From positions 1-5,751 of the forward strand of contig CATPAP010000237.1 of NCBI GenBank assembly GCA_955651875.1: a DNA stretch of 5,751 nucleotides, read 5' to 3'. The notes beneath the pieces were generated by a model that was not told the DNA's origin, made no database searches, and was given only the letters and a program-made list of their open reading frames with translations. The position numbers were made by a program, and so were the translations under genes. The stretch comes from Candidatus Dormiibacterota bacterium. Its GTDB lineage: Bacteria; Chloroflexota; Dormibacteria; Aeolococcales; Aeolococcaceae. Within the stretch, counting starts at the first letter, position 1. Every line of letters starts with the position of its first letter. This document shows positions 1 to 5,751 of this stretch, one piece after another.

Positions 1-772
1 GCATAGAAGCACATGGCTTGCGTAAAGCCTTCGGTACTAAGATCGCGCTCGACGGCATTGATCTGCGCATCGAGGAGGGCCGCATCCTCGGACTCATCGG
101 ACCCAACGGCGCCGGCAAGACCACCGCGTTCAACTGCGTCACCGGCCTGTACCCGGCCACCAGCGGCGACGTGCTCTTCGACGGACGCAGCATCACCGGC
201 CAGCCGCCCCACCGCATCACCCGGCTGGGGATCGCACGCACCTTCCAGAACATCCGCCTCTTCCAGTACATGACTGCGCTCGACAACGTCATGGTCGGGG
301 CGCACTGGTGGATGACCTCGCACGTGTGGGACAGCGTCGTCAAGGACCGGCGGGCGCGCGACGACGAGCATCGCGTCGAGAAGCGCGCCCGCGACCTGCT
401 GGACATGCTCGGGCTCACCCGGTACGCCGGGTCGTACGCGCGCGAGCTGCCCTACGGTCTGCAGCGCCGCCTGGAGATCGCCCGGGCGCTGGCGACGCAG
501 CCGCGCGTGCTCCTCCTCGACGAACCCGCGGCCGGGCTCAACCCCCAGGAGAAGAAGGAGTTGATGGCGCTGATCGGCCGCCTCCGCGAGGAGGGGCTCA
601 CCATCTTCCTCATCGAGCACGACATGAAGGTGGTCATGGAGATCAGTGATCGCATCGTGGTGCTCGACCACGGCGTCAAGCTCACCGAGGGCAAGCCCGC
701 CGAGGTGCGCAACAACCCGCAGGTCATCGAGGCCTATCTCGGCCAGGGTGCCGCCGAGAAGATGGCGGGCGC

Positions 773-776
<4 letters not shown>
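1..776 (+). CDS. livG: Branched-chain amino acid type ABC transporter ATP-binding protein, LivG family (5' end outside window)
   Basis: ATP-hydrolysing subunit of an importer of the LivFGHM type, which takes up branched-chain amino acids or related amides/small carboxylates; it works on the cytoplasmic face with LivF and two membrane permeases (not in this window). The reading frame is open to the left edge: codons from base 3 read I-E-A-H-G before the TTG at 18, matching the usual first beta strand, so the TTG is not the real start and the gene is 5'-truncated by only a few residues. Seen in order: Walker A GPNGAGKTT (99-125), Q-loop FQN (243-251), signature LPYGLQRR (a LivG-style form of LSGGQ, about 447-470), Walker B VLLLDEP (507-527) and the switch His in IEHDMK (618-620). 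The LPYG signature and the C-terminal VIEAYLG are typical of LivG rather than LivF. It overlaps the next gene by four bases (ATGA). The transported substrate cannot be told from the ATPase. Confidence 0.93.
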
Positions 777-1530
<754 letters not shown>

Positions 1531-1534
<4 letters not shown>

Positions 1535-2394
1535 CGCCGGATGGCACGGAACCGGTGTTCGTGGCACCATTGACGCGAATCGCGGACCACGCCGGGGGGA
1601 CAACGTTGCAGCAGCGCGGGAAGACTTCCCAACCAGATACAGCACAGATGACACCGGTCCCGGACGCTGACAGGTTGAGCAGGGAGGCGCTCGCCGCCGC
1701 CCTTCCTGATCTTTCCGACGTCACCGCCGACCTCGTCGGCTGGGTTTCCGACAGCGCGCACGGCCGCAAGCCGCTCTCGGCCTCGAGGGCGCGACGAGTG
1801 CTGGCGGCGGCGCTGGGGGTCCCCGAAGCCAGCCTCGCCCGGGTCCCCGACGAGGACGGCGCCCACGCCGTGGACCGGCTCCGCGCCCTCGTCGACCAGT
1901 GCACCCGGCTGGCCGGCCAGGTGACCGTCGACGAGCTGACCGGGGCGCTGCGCCGGGGGGCGGGCCTGTCGGGGCTCCAACGCGAGATCGACCGCAACCG
2001 CCGCGTCCCCGGCAAGGGGCTCGTGGTCATCTTCATCGACGTCGACGGGCTCAAGGCGGTCAATGACCGCGACGGTCACGCGGCGGGCGACGAACGTCTG
2101 CGCGAGACGGTCGTCGCGCTGCGCGAGAGGCTGCGCTCCTACGACCTCATCGTCCGGTACGGAGGCGACGAGTTCCTCTGCGTGCTGACCGACAGCGCCA
2201 CCGCTGAGGCGGAGCGCACTGCGGCAAGCCTCTGCGAGCACGTGATGCGGCGCACCGGCGGCAGCATCAGCGTCGGCATCGCCGAGCTCGCGCCGGGTGA
2301 GACAGTCGACACCCTCGTCGAGCGCGCCGACGCCGCCCTGTATGCCGGGCGGCGCGCGCGCGCCGCTGCACTGGTGCGCATCGTCCGCCGCTGA
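1531..2394 (+). CDS. Soluble diguanylate cyclase with GGDEF domain and RxxD inhibitory site
   Basis: Predicted to make cyclic di-GMP from two GTP in the cytoplasm. The GGDEF domain covers about residues 131-280: opening DELTGALRR (134-142), metal-binding FIDVDGLKAVND (168-179, Asp170), GHAAGD (182-187), GGDEF (211-215, bases 2161-2175) and SVGIA (247-251). R202-S-Y-D205 lies five residues before GGDEF, the spacing of the product-inhibition I-site. All key residues are present, so it is probably active and feedback-inhibited. Residues about 41-130 are largely helical, Ala/Arg/Asp-rich, and match no PAS, GAF, REC or membrane segment I can recognise. The domain end is short after ADAALYAGRR. The GTG at 1531 overlaps the livF stop (GTGA), but TTG 1606, preceded by GGGGGGA, or ATG 1648 are alternatives; codons before 1650 have a weaker third-position GC bias. 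Function confident, start uncertain. Confidence 0.9.
1594..1600 (+). promoter_or_regulatory. Possible ribosome binding site for an internal TTG start of the GGDEF gene
   Basis: GGGGGGA ends five bases before an in-frame TTG at 1606-1608. Neither the GTG at 1531 nor the ATG at 1648 has a comparable purine-rich stretch at the right distance. If used, the cyclase would begin at residue 26 of the longest frame and would be separated from livF by about 70 bases. This is judged from spacing and composition only, and G-runs are common in DNA this GC-rich. Confidence 0.35.
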
Positions 2395-2403
2395 CCGGTC
2401 AGC
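2390..2403. repeat. Perfect 14-base palindrome spanning both convergent stop codons
   Basis: GCTGACCGGTCAGC reads the same on both strands. The TGA at 2392-2394 ends the GGDEF gene, and the mirrored TGA (2401-2399 on the minus strand) ends the membrane-protein gene. As RNA it could fold into a five-base-pair stem with a CCGG loop in either direction. There is no U-tract on either side, so a classical intrinsic terminator is not supported; it may be a weak bidirectional transcription-end element or a chance result of two facing stops. Confidence 0.6.
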
Positions 2404-3253
2404 CCCGCACAGCCCCCACAGCGATCGCCAGCGCCGCGGCCACCACGAAGACCCCGTACTCCACGACGAGCGCGCGCCGGTGGACACGGCCGAGCAGGAC
2501 TGCGGCAAGCCCGCGCAACCCGTACCAGAGAACCAGCACAAGGCTGGCGCGGACCGTTCCGTGCCCCGCCGCGGGGAGGATGACGACCGTCCCGGCAAGG
2601 ATGGCGGCGATCACCACGGCGCCGGCCACCGCGACGCGGCCGTGCAGTTCCTCGGTGAGCAGCGCGTCTGCTGAGACGAGCAGGACGCCGCCACCCGCCA
2701 GACCCGCGCTTGCCCCGGTCGAGAGGGCGCCGCTGAAGGCGGCAAGAAGGAGCGGGGCGAGCACGATGATGCCGGCGCCGTCGCGGAGCAGGCGCGTCGC
2801 AGTTCCCTCCCGCCCGGCCGCGCGCAGACCGCCGAGGTGGGGGATGCCGCCGATGACCAGCGCGGCGATGACGCCGGCGGGGATCCGCAAGGACAGGTCG
2901 CCGGTTGCCGCGAGCACCACCACGAACGCCGCGATGGCGGCCACAGGCAGGCCGGTGGCGGCGAGTGCGTGGCGCAGATCACGCCCGTAGACGAGCCGGT
3001 CGTACAGGGTCAGCGTCAGCGCGGTGGCGATGGCGAGTGTCCCGCAGACGGTGATGCTCGCGCGCAGCCCGAGCACCTGCGGGCGCAGCGCGGCGACCAC
3101 CGCGCAGACGGCCATGCCGAGTGCGGTATGGACCAGCGGCAGCGGAACATCCGAGAGCGAGCGCGGCTCGCCCTGCAGTCCAAGTGCGGCGCGTGCGCTC
3201 TCGGCATAGAACGCGTTGCCCCGGCTGCGGCGAGGCGCGGAGCGATTATCCAC
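2399..3253 (-). CDS. Polytopic membrane protein of unknown function, about nine transmembrane segments
   Basis: I do not recognise this 284-residue protein. It begins with a basic, soluble stretch (residues 1-38, with RRSR at 8-11) and then has about nine hydrophobic spans, roughly at 39-56, 65-84, 97-117, 122-140, 157-175, 182-198, 206-226, 233-253 and 261-280. The most charged loop, YDRLVYGRDLRH (84-95), follows the second span; another basic loop lies around 144-157. No transporter, CdsA-type or glycosyltransferase motif is apparent. Spans are very rich in Ala, Val, Leu and Gly. The start is a GTG at 3253 without a clear ribosome binding site and directly behind a GC-rich inverted repeat. 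It lies 44 bases downstream of the cupin gene on the same strand, so it may be the last gene of the sugar-nucleotide operon; a role in envelope polysaccharide handling would be inference only. Confidence 0.78.
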   Translation of the reverse strand: MDNRSAPRRSRGNAFYAESARAALGLQGEPRSLSDVPLPLVHTALGMAVCAVVAALRPQVLGLRASITVCGTLAIATALTLTLYDRLVYGRDLRHALAATGLPVAAIAAFVVVLAATGDLSLRIPAGVIAALVIGGIPHLGGLRAAGREGTATRLLRDGAGIIVLAPLLLAAFSGALSTGASAGLAGGGVLLVSADALLTEELHGRVAVAGAVVIAAILAGTVVILPAAGHGTVRASLVLVLWYGLRGLAAVLLGRVHRRALVVEYGVFVVAAALAIAVGAVRG

Positions 3254-3292
3254 GGGCCGCCCCGCCGCCGCGGGACGCGACGGGGCGGGCCC
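3254..3292 (-). repeat. GC-rich inverted repeat abutting the membrane-protein start codon
   Basis: Plus-strand GGGCCGCCCCG (3254-3264) pairs with CGGGGCGGGCCC (3281-3292) as an 11-base-pair stem with a single bulged base, around a loop of about 16 bases that itself holds CCGCGG. In the minus-strand transcript it fills most of the 44-base gap between the cupin stop and the GTG at 3253, and would cover the region where a ribosome binding site should be. No U-tract follows, so it may limit translation or be a partial terminator rather than a classical terminator. Confidence 0.5.
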
Positions 3293-3297
3293 GGAGG

Positions 3298-3696
3298 CTA
3301 CGCAGTACTCGTGCCCTCGCGTCCGTAGCTGTCCTCCAGCCGCACCACGTCGTCGATCTCCGGGGAGGAGACCTCGAAGAGGTCGGTGTCCTCGACCGCG
3401 ATGAAACGGTGCCTGCGGCCCGGCCGCACCCGTGCGCTCATGCCCGCCGCCATGCGATGGACATGCACCTCACCGCTGCCGTCCTCGAGCAGCAGGTCGA
3501 GCAGTCCAGACGCGATGAAGATCGATTCGTCCTTCTGCACGTGATACTGCAGGCTGAGCTGGTGACCCTTCTTGACATGGATCAGCTTGCCCAGGTAACG
3601 ATCGGTGATCGCCCAGCGCACCTCGTGTCCCCACGGCTTGTCGACGCGCGCGGCGCCGGCTGCGTGGACGTCGGGCGAGACGACGGCGTCACTCAC
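3298..3696 (-). CDS. Small cupin protein, stand-alone mannose-6-phosphate isomerase type II-like domain
   Basis: A single cupin barrel of 132 residues resembling the C-terminal isomerase domain of bifunctional ManC/AlgA enzymes, which interconvert fructose-6-phosphate and mannose-6-phosphate. Seen: VDKPWGHEVRW (18-28), the entry sequence of that family; first cupin motif with LSLQYH...KDE (47-57), giving likely metal ligands Gln50, His52 and Glu57; and second motif RPGRRH (91-96), giving His96. Where bifunctional enzymes commonly have HHH after the Gln, this protein has H-V-Q, so only the first His is kept. The GTG start at 3696 overlaps the mutase stop (GTGA), indicating translational coupling. 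The family assignment to a PMI-like cupin is good; that it really is the isomerase, rather than another sugar-phosphate cupin or a regulator, is inferred from the neighbours. Confidence 0.85.
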   Translation of the reverse strand: MSDAVVSPDVHAAGAARVDKPWGHEVRWAITDRYLGKLIHVKKGHQLSLQYHVQKDESIFIASGLLDLLLEDGSGEVHVHRMAAGMSARVRPGRRHRFIAVEDTDLFEVSSPEIDDVVRLEDSYGREGTSTA

Positions 3697-5126
3697 TGTG
3701 GCTCCATGCCGACGTGCCTCTCGAGGTCGGCGACCAGCTCGTCGACGCGCTCGGCGGTGGCTGCCTCGCTGTACACGCGCATCAGCGGCTCCGTGCCGCT
3801 CATCCGGATCAGCCCCCAGGACCCGTCATCGAGATAGAACTTGAAGCCATCGTCGGTGCGCGTGCGCACCACCTTCTTGCCGGCGAGCTCGCCGGGCGCG
3901 TGCCTGCCCAGCTGCGTGTAGATGTCGTCTTTGCGCTTCTCGTAGCCGTCGCGCTCGAAGCGGATGTCGTGACGCGTGTAGGCGTGCGGACCGACCAGCG
4001 TGAAGAGATGCTCGAGGATGACCGACAGTGGCTGCGCGTAGTCGACGATCATGTCCGCCACCATCAGGCCCGCGAGGATGCCGTCGCGCTCGGGGATGTG
4101 ACCGCGGAACGCGAAGCCACCGGACTCCTCGCCGCCCAGCAGGGCATCGGTCTCGCGCATCGTGGCGCCGATGTACTTGAAGCCGACGGGCAACTCGTGC
4201 ACCTTGACTCCGAAGCGCTCACCCAGCGCGTCGACCATGTTGGTTGTGGTCAGCGAGCGCACGATGTCGCCGCGCTCGCCACGCTTCTCGAGAAGGTACA
4301 TGGTGAACAGGGCCATCACCTCGAGTTGGTTCACGTAGCGCCCCGTCTCGTCGATGATCCCGACACGATCGGCATCCCCGTCGTTGGCCACGCCAAGATC
4401 ATGGTTGCCCTCGCCCATCAGGGCCATCGCCTCGGGCATGTAACGGTCGATCGGTTCGGGATGCATGCCCCCGAATCCGGGATTGCGCTCGCCGTGCAGC
4501 TCGGTGACGGTGGTGCTGCCACCGCCGAGCACGCGCGCCAGCACTCCGGCGCCGGCGCCGTACATGGCCTCGTGCATCACTCGCAGTCCGGCGTTGCGCA
4601 GCCGCGCGAGGTCGACCATGCGGCCGAGCTGCGCGGTGTACGACGGCATCGGGTCGACGAGCTCGACGAGACCGGCGCGGCGCGCCTCATCGAACGCCAT
4701 CGACTTGACGCCCTTGGACTGTGCCCTGGCGGTGTTCTTCTCCAGCTCGGCAACGACCTCGGGTGACGCCGATCCACCGAAGTCCGGTTTGTACTTCAAC
4801 CCGTTGAACTCCATCGGGTTGTGGCTGGCCGTGACCACAACCCCTCCGGCGGCAGCGCGGTCCACCACCGTCCACGACACTGTCGGCGTCGGCGTGACCC
4901 GGTCGAGAAGGAGCACGCGCAGCCCGTTGGCGGCGAGAACTCGGGCCACCTCGCGAGCAAACAGCTCAGCGCAGTACCTGGCGTCGTGGCCGACCACCAC
5001 CGGCCTCTTCTCGCCGTCAAGGTACGCGGCCACACCCTGCGCTACGGCGCGCACATTCTCGTACGTGAAGTCGTCGGCGACGACCGCGCGCCACCCGTCT
5101 GTCCCGAAGTGGATCTCCGCTGCCAT
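3693..5126 (-). CDS. Alpha-D-phosphohexomutase (phosphomannomutase/phosphoglucomutase family)
   Basis: Moves phosphate between the 6 and 1 positions of a hexose; with a GDP-mannose pyrophosphorylase next door the expected job is mannose-6-phosphate to mannose-1-phosphate. The 477 residues are full length for the family and show all four signature sites: N-terminal FGTDGWR (7-13); the catalytic phosphoserine loop TASHNP (99-104, Ser101); the metal loop DGDADR (249-254); the sugar loop GEESGG (332-337); and the phosphate-binding RMSGTEP (441-447). The sugar loop is closer to that of phosphoglucomutases in this superfamily than to the GEMSGH of well-known PMM/PGM enzymes, so glucose-phosphate activity is possible. 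The ATG start at 5126 fits the first beta strand, although no strong ribosome binding site precedes it. It lies 49 bases after the guanylyltransferase and overlaps the cupin gene by four bases. Confidence 0.93.
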   Translation of the reverse strand: MAAEIHFGTDGWRAVVADDFTYENVRAVAQGVAAYLDGEKRPVVVGHDARYCAELFAREVARVLAANGLRVLLLDRVTPTPTVSWTVVDRAAAGGVVVTASHNPMEFNGLKYKPDFGGSASPEVVAELEKNTARAQSKGVKSMAFDEARRAGLVELVDPMPSYTAQLGRMVDLARLRNAGLRVMHEAMYGAGAGVLARVLGGGSTTVTELHGERNPGFGGMHPEPIDRYMPEAMALMGEGNHDLGVANDGDADRVGIIDETGRYVNQLEVMALFTMYLLEKRGERGDIVRSLTTTNMVDALGERFGVKVHELPVGFKYIGATMRETDALLGGEESGGFAFRGHIPERDGILAGLMVADMIVDYAQPLSVILEHLFTLVGPHAYTRHDIRFERDGYEKRKDDIYTQLGRHAPGELAGKKVVRTRTDDGFKFYLDDGSWGLIRMSGTEPLMRVYSEAATAERVDELVADLERHVGMEPQ

Positions 5127-5160
5127 CAGCGCGCATTCTGCCCGATAGAGCCCGCCTGCG

Positions 5161-5175
5161 CCGTGCTGAGCACGG
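5161..5175 (-). repeat. Perfect short hairpin directly after the guanylyltransferase stop codon
   Basis: CCGTGC (5161-5166) and GCACGG (5170-5175) form a six-base-pair stem with a three-base loop, starting immediately after the TGA at 5178-5176 in the minus-strand transcript. It is not followed by a U-run, so it is not a standard intrinsic terminator; a partial terminator or mRNA-stabilising intercistronic hairpin before the mutase gene is possible. Confidence 0.5.
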
Positions 5176-5751
5176 TCAGAGCAGGTCGCTGCGCCGCTGC
5201 GCGCGCAGCTGCTCGACGAGCGCCTTCACCTGCTGCGAAGCGCTCGCCGGCATGACCAGCACGGTGTCGCCGGCGTCCACCACCACCAGGCCGTCGCCAC
5301 CCACCACCGCGATGGTTCGGCCGCCCCGCGACTCCACCAGGCAGCCTCGCGAATCGACCAGCACCGCGTCCCCTCCAACGACGTTGCCGTCGGCGTCGGC
5401 CAGGTCGGCACGGGCAGCCATCAGGTCGCTCCACGAGCCGAGGTCCGACCAGGCGAAGGTCGCTCGCACCACGGTGAGGTGGGCGCTGCGCTCGAACACC
5501 AGGGGCTCGACGGCCAACGCTGGGAGCGCAGCGTAGATCTCAGCGGCGCGACCCTCCCGCCCGCCGGCACGCTCGGCGGCCACCTCACCGAGCCGGGCGT
5601 CGAGGGATGGGTCGGCGGCAGCCAGCTCGGCGAGGAATGCCCGCGCCGTCCAGGCGAACAGACCGAGGTTCCAGAGGTGGCGACCCCCGGCTAGGTACGC
5701 CTCGGCCATTGCGGCGGGCGGCTTCTCGATGAAGCGGGCGGCCGCGAAAGC
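5176..5751 (-). CDS. manC: Mannose-1-phosphate guanylyltransferase (GDP-mannose pyrophosphorylase), C-terminal part; 5' end outside window
   Basis: Makes GDP-mannose from mannose-1-phosphate and GTP in the cytoplasm. The frame is open to the right edge: before the ATG at 5709 it reads A-F-A-A-A-R-F-I-E-K-P-P-A-A, and FIEKP is a conserved nucleotidyltransferase motif, so that ATG is internal and the N-terminal signature region is missing from the window. Seen in the 192 codons present: FIEKP (7-11), HLWNLGLFAW (25-34, the WNSGMF-type motif) and WSDLGSW (101-107, the WxDVGSW metal/sugar-binding motif). The usual SIDYAVME stretch is here AVEPLVFE, a less conserved form. The protein stops after a C-terminal part ending QVKALVEQLRAQRRSDLL, with no fused cupin; a separate cupin gene lies two genes downstream. 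The subgroup could conceivably prefer another sugar-1-phosphate, but the context favours mannose. Confidence 0.88.
   Translation of the reverse strand, partial: AFAAARFIEKPPAAMAEAYLAGGRHLWNLGLFAWTARAFLAELAAADPSLDARLGEVAAERAGGREGRAAEIYAALPALAVEPLVFERSAHLTVVRATFAWSDLGSWSDLMAARADLADADGNVVGGDAVLVDSRGCLVESRGGRTIAVVGGDGLVVVDAGDTVLVMPASASQQVKALVEQLRAQRRSDLL

Noticed and set aside
18..20. TTG as the start of the LivG-like gene
   Set aside because: The frame continues upstream to the window edge with I-E-A-H-G, which fits the normal first strand of LivG; the start lies outside the window.
1570..1575. TTGACG as a -35 promoter element ahead of the GGDEF gene
   Set aside because: No A/T-rich -10 element occurs at the right distance; the expected place is a run of G.
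3714..4766. Plus-strand open frame of 350 codons opposite the phosphohexomutase
   Set aside because: The His/Val/Leu-rich translation is the typical shadow of GC-rich codons; the opposite strand carries all mutase motifs.
5270..5320. CCACCACCAC-like runs as a short tandem repeat
   Set aside because: They are irregular and explained by Val/Gly/Trp codons of the guanylyltransferase on the minus strand.
5707..5709. ATG as the start of the guanylyltransferase
   Set aside because: Codons upstream to the window edge encode the conserved FIEKP motif in the same frame, so this is an internal methionine.

Overview
The window is a gene-dense, very GC-rich bacterial segment. Coding third positions are mostly G or C, and GTG starts are common. 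The gene content (a branched-chain amino acid type ABC transporter, a GGDEF protein and a GDP-mannose type sugar cassette) fits a high-GC actinobacterium-like or Chloroflexota-like genome. The phylum is an inference from composition and general protein character, and I cannot settle it from sequence alone. The chromosome looks like ordinary housekeeping/accessory sequence: I see no tRNA, rRNA, CRISPR array, insertion sequence or phage gene.

Left half, plus strand (1-2394): the 3' part of a livG-like ATPase gene (5' end cut by the window edge), then a livF-like ATPase gene overlapping it by an ATGA junction, then a gene for a soluble GGDEF diguanylate cyclase whose first possible start overlaps the livF stop by a GTGA junction. 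The two ATPases would form the cytoplasmic engine of one importer of the LivFGHM type. The cyclase has an intact catalytic motif and an RxxD inhibitory site but no recognisable sensor domain. Its tight junction to livF suggests co-transcription, although a better ribosome binding site lies about 75 bases inside the frame.

Right half, minus strand (5751 down to 2399): four genes in one direction. These are a mannose-1-phosphate guanylyltransferase (5' end cut by the window edge), an alpha-D-phosphohexomutase (phosphomannomutase/phosphoglucomutase family), a small stand-alone cupin resembling the phosphomannose isomerase half of bifunctional type II enzymes, and an unrecognised protein with about nine membrane segments. 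The first three together resemble a route from fructose-6-phosphate through mannose-6-phosphate and mannose-1-phosphate to GDP-mannose, with the isomerase step carried by a separate small gene. The mutase and cupin genes overlap by GTGA, which supports joint expression.

The two operons converge with only four bases between their stop codons, and both stop codons sit inside one perfect 14-base palindrome. Two more inverted repeats lie in the only other real gaps: one just after the guanylyltransferase stop and one directly against the membrane-protein start. No stretch longer than about 50 bases lacks a gene. I found no clearly novel system. The most open points are the sensorless cyclase attached to an amino acid transporter operon, the unknown membrane protein closing the mannose cassette, and the exact sugar specificity of the mutase and cupin.
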